Shown in pieces: positions 51,028-58,175 of a stretch of DNA of 64,000 bases. Numbering within the stretch: the first letter of the stretch is position 1; each line of letters begins with the position of its first letter. Source of the DNA: Thermithiobacillus plumbiphilus (GTDB lineage: Bacteria > Pseudomonadota > Gammaproteobacteria > Acidithiobacillales > Thermithiobacillaceae). The stretch lies in assembly GCF_038070005.1 (NCBI RefSeq), contig NZ_JBBPCO010000002.1, positions 186,001 through 250,000 of the forward strand. Direction: 5' to 3'. The notes under the pieces are model-generated. The model did no database searches, was not told where the DNA came from, and worked only from the letters and a program-made list of their open reading frames with translations. A program made the translations under genes and the position numbers.

Positions 51028-51596
51028 GGTTTGAGCGTCCGCACCACCCCCGTCACCACGCCCCAGATCACCAGATCCAGCTCCGCTGAAATGGCAATCG
51101 GCGGGAAGTCCGGATGGGCGGCCACCAGCTTGGCCGTACTGCCGCGCAGCTCCAGGGTCTTGACTGTCAGCTCGCCATTGACTGCCGCCACCACGATCTG
51201 GCCAGACTGCGGCGTGATCGCCCGGTCCACCACCAGCAGATCTCCCGGATGAATCCCTAAGCCCGTCATCGACTCGCCTTCCACGGTCACCAGAAATGTG
51301 GCGGCAGGGTGGGCAATCAGCAGTTCATTGAGATCCAGCGATCTATCCAGATGATCATCGGCCGGTGAGGGAAAGCCCGCCCGCACCCGATGGCCATAGC
51401 GGGGCAGGGGACAGGGTACCCCCACCTGCGCCTGCCAGGCACCGGCAGGCAGTGCATCCCCGCGCCGGCCAGCCAGCAGGCCCGTCACCACCGGCAGCAG
51501 GGATTGCGGCACCCGCACCGCCTGCGTCGGCTCGCCATACCGTCCAGTGCCCGCCGGCCGCCCGGCCCCGCTGCGTACCCCGCCCCGTGTGCCCAT
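51024..51596 (-). CDS. umuD: UmuD-type SOS peptidase with N-terminal extension
   Basis: A 190-residue S24 peptidase. Self-cleavage is expected between Ala73 and Gly74 (VRAGFPSPADD); the catalytic dyad is Ser109 (EGESM) and Lys146 (TVKTL). E. coli UmuD has 139 residues, so there are about 50 extra residues at the N-terminus, Gly/Arg-rich (GTRGGVRSGAGRP) and followed by a short strand-helix (TQAVRVPQSLLPVVTGLL) that resembles a DNA-binding element. The ATG at 51596 follows GGAGGGG. RecA-stimulated cleavage would activate pol V and perhaps release repression by the extension. Confidence 0.93.
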   Translation of the reverse strand: MGTRGGVRSGAGRPAGTGRYGEPTQAVRVPQSLLPVVTGLLAGRRGDALPAGAWQAQVGVPCPLPRYGHRVRAGFPSPADDHLDRSLDLNELLIAHPAATFLVTVEGESMTGLGIHPGDLLVVDRAITPQSGQIVVAAVNGELTVKTLELRGSTAKLVAAHPDFPPIAISAELDLVIWGVVTGVVRTLKP

Positions 51597-51610
51597 ATCC
51601 CCTCCGCATT

Positions 51611-51644
51611 GTGCTTGTGATTTGAGTACAGTAATCAAAAGCAC
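51611..51644. promoter_or_regulatory. Inverted repeat upstream of umuD
   Basis: GTGCTTGTGATT (51611-51622) and AATCAAAAGCAC (51633-51644) are 12-bp arms with one mismatch. The centre read on the minus strand contains TACTGTACTC, whose left half matches a LexA half-site (TACTGT), but the right half is degenerate. The repeat may be the site of a dedicated repressor instead of, or as well as, LexA. Confidence 0.55.
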
Positions 51645-51687
51645 AAGCGCGTGGCAAGGGGAGGGATGCCATTTAAGGTGCGAGGTT

Positions 51688-51719
51688 TGGCAATTGCCAT
51701 TTCTTTTTGGCACTTGCCA
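51688..51719. promoter_or_regulatory. Paired palindromes TGGCAATTGCCA / TGGCACTTGCCA
   Basis: Two 12-bp palindromic sites lie 20 bp apart (51688-51699 and 51708-51719), two helical turns. They stand between umuD and the divergent AlpA-like gene and look like a tandem operator for the replication module. Confidence 0.55.
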
Positions 51720-51780
51720 CACCCTTGCTCGCGGGATCTCCATGCTGGCCCCATGTTCCCCAACCAACATGGAGGCTGTC

Positions 51781-52071
51781 ATGCCAATCCCCAAAGTAAC
51801 CCAGACTACCGACATTAGCCGCGCACGTTCTGAACTGCGTCGAGACATTGCTTTCAGTCTGGGCTTGGATCCCGACAAGCTCCCAGCTCTACTCGACGCC
51901 GAACAAGCTGCCAAGGTCCTGGATAACTCCCCACAAACCCTGAGCATCTGGCGTAGCACCAAGCGCTATAACCTGCCTTACGTGAAAATCGGTCGGCGGG
52001 TGAAGTACCGAGTTTCCGACCTGCTGGATTTTATTGAGCGGCGGACCCACGGTGTGACAATGGAGGGCTGA
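51781..52071 (+). CDS. AlpA/MerR-type helix-turn-helix regulator
   Basis: A 96-residue protein. The C-terminal half is the DNA-binding part: LLDAEQAAKVLDNSPQTLSI then LPYVKIGRRVKYRVSDLLDF, the pattern of AlpA/excisionase-like proteins. GGAGG lies 5 bp upstream of the ATG, while longer frames upstream run over the operator. In P4-like elements such a regulator controls the integrase and replication genes. It is divergent from umuDC and 3 bp before the primase gene. Confidence 0.82.
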   Translation: MPIPKVTQTTDISRARSELRRDIAFSLGLDPDKLPALLDAEQAAKVLDNSPQTLSIWRSTKRYNLPYVKIGRRVKYRVSDLLDFIERRTHGVTMEG

Positions 52072-52074
52072 GCC

Positions 52075-53184
52075 ATGCAAATAAAAGAAAAGGCCACCGG
52101 ATCCTACAACCCGACAGCCCTGACAAAGCTCTATTCAGGCTCCAATCATAGCAGTTCCCGCATTGATGCAGCCACCATCAAACACCAGATGGACCCCCGC
52201 ATCTACTACACGGGCGAACTTATGGATGCCCCGGTTTTGCGCTGGCGCGGCGCCGACTGGAATGATGGGGGGCTCTGTCCATTTCATGCCGACCGGAGAG
52301 CCGGCAGCTTCCGGGTTCACCTGGGCAGCGGCGCTTATCACTGCTTTGCCTGCGGCGCCAAGGGCGGGGACCTAATTGCCTTCCATATGCAGCGTTATGG
52401 GATGCGTTTTGCCGATGCCATGAAGGACCTGAGCGGCACCCCGGTAGCACGAACACCGGAACCGCGCATGGAGACCAAGCCTAAGCCTGCCGAATCCCAG
52501 GAGAGCAGGCGCGGGCGCTACCAGCGGATGATGCAGGAGGCCCGGCCCATCAAGGCCGGCGACCCGGTAGCCTGTTACCTGCAGGCACGTGGTCTTCGGC
52601 TCGCCGCCTTCCCCCGAATACTGCGCTATGCGCCTGTTCTGAGCTATCACCATGAAGATAGCCGCAAGACGGTTCATCAGGCCATGCTGGCAGCGGTACA
52701 GGGAACTGACGGGCGACTGGTGAGCATTCACCGTACCTATCTGACCGCCGACGGCGCCAAGGCCAATGTCCCCGAGCCCAAGAAGCTAATGCCTGCAGTT
52801 AGCGAGGGCGCCACTAGGGGCGCGGCGATTCGCTTGTTTCCGATCCAGGAGAATAAATTGATCCTGGCCGAGGGCATCGAAACCACGCTGGCACTGCATG
52901 TCCTCACCGGCTGGCCGGCCTGGGCCTGCGTGTCGGCACAGGGACTGGCATCCGTGATCCTGCCACCCCAAGCGTGCGAGATCATCATCGGCACCGACCT
53001 GGACCGGAGTGCTGCGGGCGAGCAAGCCGCGCGAAGCCTCCGGGAGCGGTTACAGGCAGAGGGGCGAAGCACGCAGATTATAATGCCATCCAAGGTCCAC
53101 CTGGCGCGCATGGCGGGCCTAAATGGCTATGTCCCGAAGACCTGCGATTGGCTGGATGTGCTGATGATGGAGGGCGGGGCATGA
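52075..53184 (+). CDS. DNA primase-like protein (CHC2 zinc finger and Toprim)
   Basis: A 369-residue protein. The zinc finger has Cys68, His71, Cys90 and Cys93 (LCPFH...YHCFAC). A linker is followed by a Toprim domain with Glu in LILAEGIETTLAL near 265 and Asp-x-Asp in IIIGTDLDRSAAG near 305. This is the layout of primases of phages, plasmids and satellite elements. It overlaps the DUF3987 gene by 4 bp. It would start replication of the excised island, with the DUF3987 protein as the likely helicase or loader partner. Confidence 0.9.
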   Translation: MQIKEKATGSYNPTALTKLYSGSNHSSSRIDAATIKHQMDPRIYYTGELMDAPVLRWRGADWNDGGLCPFHADRRAGSFRVHLGSGAYHCFACGAKGGDLIAFHMQRYGMRFADAMKDLSGTPVARTPEPRMETKPKPAESQESRRGRYQRMMQEARPIKAGDPVACYLQARGLRLAAFPRILRYAPVLSYHHEDSRKTVHQAMLAAVQGTDGRLVSIHRTYLTADGAKANVPEPKKLMPAVSEGATRGAAIRLFPIQENKLILAEGIETTLALHVLTGWPAWACVSAQGLASVILPPQACEIIIGTDLDRSAAGEQAARSLRERLQAEGRSTQIIMPSKVHLARMAGLNGYVPKTCDWLDVLMMEGGA

Positions 53185-54725
53185 GCAGCCTGAGCGAACA
53201 GATTTATACTGAACTGGCCAGCCCCGAGGAAGTAGCCGAGATGCTCGGCGGGGTGGAACCGACCGATGATATCGACTGGCCGGAGGCCCTGCCATTGCGC
53301 CGAGTAATGCCCGAGGGCGACCGCTATCCCCTGGACGTGCTGCCCGGCGTGCTCAAGGGCGCGGCCACGCGAATGCATGAGAGCATCCAGGCCCCGCAAG
53401 CCATGATTGGCCAGTCGATCCTGGGCGGCGCCGTGCTGGCGGTTCAGGGGCACGCCAATGTAAGTATCGATGGCCGACGATTTCCCCTTTCCCTGTTCCT
53501 GGGCACCATTGCCGAGTCCGGCGAGCGCAAGACCGCGTGCGATAATACGGCGCTGGCGCCACACCGAAAGCGCGAGAAGGACCTGAAAGACGAACTTGGA
53601 CCGGCACACGCGGATTTCGAGGCAGAACATGCGGCCTGGAAAAAGGCCCGTGAGGAAGCCTTGTCAGCCAGCAAGAACAAGACTCGCGAGGCCAAGGCCC
53701 AAGCACTTAAGGCCATCGGTCCGGAGCCCCTGGCGCCGATTGATCCGATGATGATTGCCCAAGAGCCGACTTATGAAGGACTGGTGAAGTCGCTGGCGGA
53801 TGGCTGGCCATCAATGGGGATTTTTTCCGATGAAGGCGGCCAATTCCTGGGCGGGCACGGCATGAACAAGGAGAACCTCGTCAAGACCGCAACCGGACTT
53901 TCTGATCTGTGGCAGGGCAATCCGATACGGCGCACCCGAAGCGGCGACGGGAATCTTCTGCTGTATGGCCGGCGCGTGTCGCTGCATCTGATGTTCCAAC
54001 CAATCCTGCTGGATCTGCTGTTTGGAAATGCCATCCTGGGGGGGCAGGGATTCAATGCCCGTATCCTGGCAGCCTATCCAGCTTCCACCATCGGCACCCG
54101 GCTATATCGCGCCATCGATCTGAACCAGGATCCCGTGATGCTGCGCTACTTCGCGCATATGATGCGCGTTTTGGAGGCGCCGCTACCCTGGGAAGATCCC
54201 CAAGACCTGCGCCGTGGCCTGAAGCAACGCGAAATTGTCCTGTCGTCTGATGCCATGTCGTTGTGGGTTCTCTTCCATGACCACATGGAGCGACTGAGCG
54301 CACCCGGCGCGGCCCTGGAGCCGATCAAGGCCCATGCAGCCAAGGCGGCGGAGCAGGCGGCCCGGCTGGCGGGCATTCTGGCCCTGACCGAAAACCTGGA
54401 AACCGGCGTGATCAACAAGCCCGCCCTGGAAGCGGGTATCGAGCTGATCCAGTTCTACGTCAATGAGGCCCTGCGGCTGCATCAGGGACGGGCAGATGAT
54501 CCGGATATCGTGTTGGCGGAAAAGGTGCTGGCCTGGGGACGGGCGCGAGGCGGACGCTTCGGGGCAACAGAGCTGTATCAGTCCGGCCCCAATGCCATTC
54601 GCGACAAGCAAACCGCTCTTCGCATCCTGAATCTGTTGGCTGACCACGGCCTAGCGCGGACCCTGCCCAATAGGTGCATCATCAATGGCAAGTCCTACAA
54701 GCACGCCTGGGAGGTCCGGCCATGA
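53181..54725 (+). CDS. DUF3987 (YfjI-like) replication-associated protein
   Basis: A 514-residue protein. Conserved pieces include YPLDVLPGVLKGAATRMHES, FPLSLFLGTIAESGERKTAC (a degenerate P-loop, GESGERKT-like) and GIFSDEGGQFLGGHGMN (Walker-B-like). YfjI/DUF3987 proteins stand next to primases on many islands and prophages and are thought to be replicative helicase-like ATPases. The ATG at 53181 overlaps the primase stop, though the frame is open well upstream. It overlaps the next gene by 4 bp, making a tight three-gene operon. Confidence 0.88.
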   Translation: MSSLSEQIYTELASPEEVAEMLGGVEPTDDIDWPEALPLRRVMPEGDRYPLDVLPGVLKGAATRMHESIQAPQAMIGQSILGGAVLAVQGHANVSIDGRRFPLSLFLGTIAESGERKTACDNTALAPHRKREKDLKDELGPAHADFEAEHAAWKKAREEALSASKNKTREAKAQALKAIGPEPLAPIDPMMIAQEPTYEGLVKSLADGWPSMGIFSDEGGQFLGGHGMNKENLVKTATGLSDLWQGNPIRRTRSGDGNLLLYGRRVSLHLMFQPILLDLLFGNAILGGQGFNARILAAYPASTIGTRLYRAIDLNQDPVMLRYFAHMMRVLEAPLPWEDPQDLRRGLKQREIVLSSDAMSLWVLFHDHMERLSAPGAALEPIKAHAAKAAEQAARLAGILALTENLETGVINKPALEAGIELIQFYVNEALRLHQGRADDPDIVLAEKVLAWGRARGGRFGATELYQSGPNAIRDKQTALRILNLLADHGLARTLPNRCIINGKSYKHAWEVRP

Positions 54726-55330
54726 GCCTGTTCCCGCGATTCAATCCGTACCAGGACAGTACCCCTGCCGCTATTCCGGCAATTCTGGCTATTCCTGAGC
54801 ACGCGAATAGCGAAAATAGCGGGAATAGCACGGACCCGGCACCCACACCCGTACCTGTAACGACACCCGAAGACGCGGCAGCCATGCGTCTGTCTGCCAT
54901 CGAATCCAGCGGCCTGGCGCTGCTGGTGAAGGTGGCGGATGGCTTCATGGTCTGGGCGAGTACACAGGCGACGATCCCCGAGGCCTGGGCGGCCTATCCG
55001 CTCTTCACCACCGAGGAACTGCGACTGATCCCACCGGGCAACAGGCAGGCGGCGCGGGATTGGCTGGCGCTCAAGCGGACGTTCCCGGCATCGACCATGC
55101 ACCCGGTCAGCGAGGCTGAGGCATCGACCCCGCCACCGGCGACCGAGTACGTCACCTGCGCCACCTGCCAGCACTACCAAGCCGGCGAGCGGGGCGGCAT
55201 CGGCACCTGTGCCACGGGCGAGGATCAACGCACCACGCCACCATCAGAGCGTTACCCGGCAGGCCACCCGGTTCAAGCGGCCCTGTATCCACATGCACGG
55301 CGCATCTGTTCTACCTGGGCGGCAACATGA
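54722..55330 (+). CDS. Last gene of the replication module, Cys-containing protein
   Basis: A 202-residue protein. The N-terminal 60 residues are Pro/Ala/Ser-rich and partly repetitive (IPAILAIPEHANSENSGNS). The middle is a helical domain (LSAIESSGLALLVKVADGFM). The tail has CATCQHYQAGERGGIGTC and a final Cys in RRICSTWA, a probable zinc site also seen in small proteins near primases on islands. It overlaps the DUF3987 gene by 4 bp. The function is unknown. Confidence 0.75.
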   Translation: MSLFPRFNPYQDSTPAAIPAILAIPEHANSENSGNSTDPAPTPVPVTTPEDAAAMRLSAIESSGLALLVKVADGFMVWASTQATIPEAWAAYPLFTTEELRLIPPGNRQAARDWLALKRTFPASTMHPVSEAEASTPPPATEYVTCATCQHYQAGERGGIGTCATGEDQRTTPPSERYPAGHPVQAALYPHARRICSTWAAT

Positions 55331-55565
55331 AGGCGATCTGCTGGTTCTGGATGATGCGCCTGCTGACGTAGGCTGTTTTTTCTGTAACGCGCGTGCGGAC
55401 GGTGCCTGTAAAGGAAAAATAAGACTCCGGGACGGACTGTGCCTCACCAGATTCTTACCTCCATGAAATTAATTAATCAGGTGGGGGATGGAGCCGGAGA
55501 GGCCGTTGCCCCGTACTGAAACTTGCCGCTTTCGTATGGGCAAATCATGCCTAGGGATCTCTCCA
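55331..55565. other. Gene-poor right end of the island
   Basis: There is no convincing gene here. One frame overlapping the previous gene (ATG near 55296, stop 55466) contains CFFCNARADGACK, a zinc-like spacing, but it has no clear start or ribosome-binding site. An AT-rich ATTAATTAAT (55468-55477) lies in the middle. The stretch precedes the right arm-type repeats. Confidence 0.4.
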
Positions 55566-55590
55566 GCGTATGACCAGCGTATGACCAAAG
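55566..55590 (+). repeat. Right-end GCGTATGACC repeats, candidate arm sites
   Basis: GCGTATGACC lies at 55566-55575 and 55577-55586, followed by AAAG. This is the same 11-bp spaced pair as at the left end (853-873), and the CGTATGACCAAAG extension matches the variant at 767-779. Confidence 0.6.
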
Positions 55591-55592
55591 AA

Positions 55593-55624
55593 AAAGGCTC
55601 AGCCGGGTTATCGGCTAAGCCTTT
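55593..55624 (-). terminator. Island-borne terminator for the tRNA operon
   Basis: AAAGGCT-C-AGCCG pairs with CGGCT-A-AGCCTTT (55593-55605 with 55612-55624); on the minus strand it is followed by TTTTT. It ends transcription 8 bp after the tRNA-Lys CCA. It lies inside the island, so the element brings its own replacement for the displaced terminator at 636-669. Confidence 0.8.
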
Positions 55625-55629
55625 GATTT

Positions 55630-55678
55630 TATGGTGGGCCGGGTGAGACTCGAACTCACGACCAACGGATTAAGAGTC
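55630..55678. repeat. attR: 49-bp core within the intact tRNA-Lys gene
   Basis: Identical to attL (687-735). It covers the 3' 47 nt of tRNA-Lys plus two bases outside it. The integrated island restores the full tRNA sequence at this end. Confidence 0.95.
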
Positions 55679-55707
55679 CGCTGCTCTACCAATTGAGCTA
55701 CCGGCCC
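55632..55707 (-). tRNA. tRNA-Lys (CTT anticodon)
   Basis: A 76-nt tRNA with encoded CCA. The acceptor GGGCCGG pairs with CCGGCCC, the anticodon loop is CTCTTAA and the T arm is intact (GAGTTCGAGTC). It is the last tRNA of the minus-strand operon Pro-Arg-His-Lys and the integration site of the island. Confidence 0.97.
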
Positions 55708-55746
55708 GGGTAGCAGGATTGAAGCAATAATGCTGCAATCAAAATC

Positions 55747-55823
55747 TGGGGTGGCTGATGGGGCTCGAACCCACGACCACCGGAATCACAATCCGGGGCT
55801 CTACCGACTGAGCTACAGCCACC
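55747..55823 (-). tRNA. tRNA-His (GTG anticodon)
   Basis: The acceptor GTGGCTG pairs with CAGCCAC, the anticodon stem-loop is GGATTGTGATTCC and CCA is encoded. An extra G at the 5' end (the G-1 of tRNA-His) faces C73. Confidence 0.97.
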
Positions 55824-55847
55824 ATTGAAAAAGCTTCCCTGCGGGTA

Positions 55848-55924
55848 TGGCGCGCCCGGCAGGAATCGAACCTGCAACCTACGGCTTAGAAGGCCGTTGC
55901 TCTATCCGATTGAGCTACGGGCGC
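55848..55924 (-). tRNA. tRNA-Arg (TCT anticodon)
   Basis: The acceptor GCGCCCG pairs with CGGGCGC, the anticodon loop is CTTCTAA between CGGC and GCCG stems and CCA is encoded. It reads AGA codons. Confidence 0.97.
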
Positions 55925-55985
55925 AAAACGTGCCACAGCATACCTCAATCCGGGGATTTCCTCCAGCCTTCCCAAGGGGGCAGGT

Positions 55986-56062
<77 letters not shown>

Positions 56063-56115
56063 CGCAAGGCTCACGATTATAGAGACGTGTCTTTGAAAGG
56101 TCAATCTTTCCGCGA

Positions 56116-56454
56116 TCAGTGCATATGTGAAATGCGTTTGCGCAATCTTTCGAGTTCCGAGCGGTCCGCTTCGATTGCCGAATGCAGGGACTCCTTCTCT
56201 TCCTGGGTCAGCAGGCCCGCGCGCTCAACGAGCTCCTGGGTGCGGTCCCCGATGTTGTCGAGCAACTCACTGATACGTGCATTCAGGGTTTCTGGCGTGC
56301 TGCGGACCCGATCCATGGTGCGCTGCGCCCGATCACGAATGCCAGACCGGACTTCGCGGCCGGACTGCGGAGCGAACAGCAGGGAAATGGCGGCCCCAAG
56401 CAACGCGCCGAGAATGAGATACATGCCGGAACTTTGATGGTCTTCATGTGCCAT
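56116..56454 (-). CDS. YtxH-domain protein
   Basis: A 112-residue protein with one N-terminal membrane helix (MYLILGALLGAAISLLFAPQ) followed by SGREVRSGIRDRA and a long helix ending in LERLRKRISHMH. This is the YtxH layout, common in stress-related small membrane proteins. The ATG at 56454 has AGGAGG seven bases upstream. It lies in the chromosomal flank next to the tRNA operon. Confidence 0.88.
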   Translation of the reverse strand: MAHEDHQSSGMYLILGALLGAAISLLFAPQSGREVRSGIRDRAQRTMDRVRSTPETLNARISELLDNIGDRTQELVERAGLLTQEEKESLHSAIEADRSELERLRKRISHMH

Positions 56455-56613
56455 GATAACCTCCTGATAAGGCCTTGGCCTCTTGGTGGATTGCATAAAT
56501 CTCGATGATTTGTTGAAATTCATTAAATACAGCCAGGCCGTCCAGTGACAGGGGCCAAGGTCCTAGCTTCTGAATACCACAATTTCCAGAAAACTAAAAC
56601 ATAGAGTAGACCG

Positions 56614-57303
56614 ATGCTCAGCTGGCATTCCATTGCTTCAAGAAACATGTGGCCTTATGTCTTTGATATACTGAGCTTCATTGTTTCCACCGCCATAATG
56701 TTTGCCTACCGGACCTGGCTGATGAACCGTGTCCGTCAGCGCCCGACCAGTACGGTGATGGGCACAAATAGTCTGGCACGAACCGCCTGGGTGGAAAGGA
56801 TCATGCAGGAGGGGCGGGATATCCTTGCGATCCAGACCCTGCGCAATTCCACCATGGCCGCCACCCTGATGGCCTCCACGGCGGTACTGCTGATCATGGG
56901 CATTCTGAACATGCTGGCCAATGCCGACAAGATCGGGCCTACCCTGCATGTGCTCAACAGCTGGGGATCCCGGGAGCCTGGCATGTGGATTTTCAAGCTC
57001 CTGGTGCTGATCGTCAACTTCTTTATCGCTTTTTTCAGTTATTCACTGGCGGTGCGCGGGTACAATCACGTTGGCTACTTGATCAACGTGCCGCCCAACG
57101 CGCCGGAACGCCATGGCGTCACGCCCGAGATCGTAGCCCACCACCTGAACCGGGCCAGTGACTACAACAGCCTCGGCATGCGTACCTATTACTTTTCCGT
57201 GCCATTGGTGCTCTGGCTGTTCGGACCTCAGTGGATGCTGGCGTCGACCTTCATCCTCATTGCCGTGCTCTATCGTCTGGATCACCAGCCGGCGATGGAC
57301 TGA
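56614..57303 (+). CDS. DUF599 membrane protein
   Basis: A 229-residue integral membrane protein with four hydrophobic helices (VFDILSFIVSTAIMFAYRTW; TLMASTAVLLIMGILNML; IFKLLVLIVNFFIAFFSYSL; FSVPLVLWLFGPQWMLAST). The middle (AYRTWLMNRVRQRP; WVERIMQEGRDILAIQTLRN) fits DUF599. The function of the family is unknown. It is a single gene between the YtxH protein and speD. Confidence 0.88.
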   Translation: MLSWHSIASRNMWPYVFDILSFIVSTAIMFAYRTWLMNRVRQRPTSTVMGTNSLARTAWVERIMQEGRDILAIQTLRNSTMAATLMASTAVLLIMGILNMLANADKIGPTLHVLNSWGSREPGMWIFKLLVLIVNFFIAFFSYSLAVRGYNHVGYLINVPPNAPERHGVTPEIVAHHLNRASDYNSLGMRTYYFSVPLVLWLFGPQWMLASTFILIAVLYRLDHQPAMD

Positions 57304-57321
57304 GCTTGCGCCGGCAAGAAC

Positions 57322-58125
57322 TCAGTCATTGAGGTTCTTGCCGTAGTAGATCTCCAGCATCTCCCGCCGCAGGCGTTCCTTGATGCTTTCCTGCTCTTCC
57401 GGTGAGAAATCCTCTCCGCGCGTGCCAAACAGATAATTTTGCAGATCGAAGTCTTTCAGCAGCAAACGGGTGTGAAAGATGTTTTCCTGGATCATGTTCA
57501 CATCGATCGCCTGATATCGGTCCTGGGTGTCGCGGGCAATGAAGTTCTGGATCGAACTGATCTTGTGATCGATATAGTGCTTTCTGCCTTTGACGTCGCG
57601 GGTGAAGCCCCGCACCCGATAATCGATCGTGACGATATCCGAGTCAAAGCTGTGAATCAGGAAATTCAGCGCCCGCAGCGGGGAAATCTTGCCGCAGGTG
57701 GAGACGTCGATATCCGCCCGGAAGGTGCTGATGCCATTGTCCGGGTGGCTTTCCGGATAGGTGTGCACGGTAATGTGGCTCTTGTCGAGATGGGCCAGCA
57801 GGGTCTCGGGCAGGGGCCCTGGTTGCGGCAGATTGCTGGGTTCTTCGCTCAGGATCGGCTCCTCGGAGATCAGCATGGTGACGCTGGCGCCCTGGGGCTC
57901 ATAATCCTGACTGGCGATGTTGAGAATGTTGGCGCCGATGATATCGGATACATCCGTGAGTATCTGGGTCAGGCGCGCGGCATTGTATTCTTCATCGATG
58001 TAGCTGATGTATTCCTGCCGTTCCGCCCGGGTGCGGGCATAGGCAATGTCATAGATGTTGAAACTGAGGCTCTTGGTCAGGTTGTTGAAACCCTGCAGCT
58101 TGAGCTTTTTGAGAGGTTTGATCAT
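57322..58125 (-). CDS. speD: S-adenosylmethionine decarboxylase proenzyme
   Basis: A 267-residue protein very close to E. coli SpeD (264). The self-processing site lies in [15 protein letters not shown], where Ser becomes the pyruvoyl group; [20 protein letters not shown] and [17 protein letters not shown] are conserved. It makes decarboxylated AdoMet for spermidine synthesis; no speE is nearby. It is the class 1b enzyme typical of Gammaproteobacteria. Confidence 0.96.
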   Translation of the reverse strand: MIKPLKKLKLQGFNNLTKSLSFNIYDIAYARTRAERQEYISYIDEEYNAARLTQILTDVSDIIGANILNIASQDYEPQGASVTMLISEEPILSEEPSNLPQPGPLPETLLAHLDKSHITVHTYPESHPDNGISTFRADIDVSTCGKISPLRALNFLIHSFDSDIVTIDYRVRGFTRDVKGRKHYIDHKISSIQNFIARDTQDRYQAIDVNMIQENIFHTRLLLKDFDLQNYLFGTRGEDFSPEEQESIKERLRREMLEIYYGKNLND

Positions 58126-58175
58126 GAACCGTCCTGATGTCGGGGCTTCTGTTTGCCAAGTTTACCAGAATATAT

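Larger units (their letters stand above)
687..55678. mobile_element. About 55-kb genomic island in tRNA-Lys(CTT), rich in defence genes
   Basis: The ends are a 49-bp exact direct repeat (687-735 and 55630-55678) that matches the 3' part of tRNA-Lys(CTT). The repeat offset gives an element of about 54.9 kb. A tyrosine integrase sits just inside the left end. An AlpA-like regulator, primase and DUF3987 gene form a replication module just inside the right end. GCGTATGACC repeats, which look like integrase arm sites, occur inside both ends. Cargo includes BREX type 1 with nested modules, a triple dynamin-like cluster, two large helicases, umuDC and toxin-antitoxin genes. No relaxase, type IV secretion, capsid or terminase gene is visible, so the element is probably mobilised by a helper or is immobile. 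The boundaries are seen directly; the mobility class is inferred. Confidence 0.9.

Noticed and set aside
51613-51648. Canonical LexA box before umuD
   Set aside because: Only the left half (TACTGT) matches; the right half is degraded, so a true LexA site cannot be claimed.
55296-55466. Small CFFC-containing frame after the replication module
   Set aside because: It overlaps the previous gene and has no convincing start; listed only as part of the gene-poor stretch.
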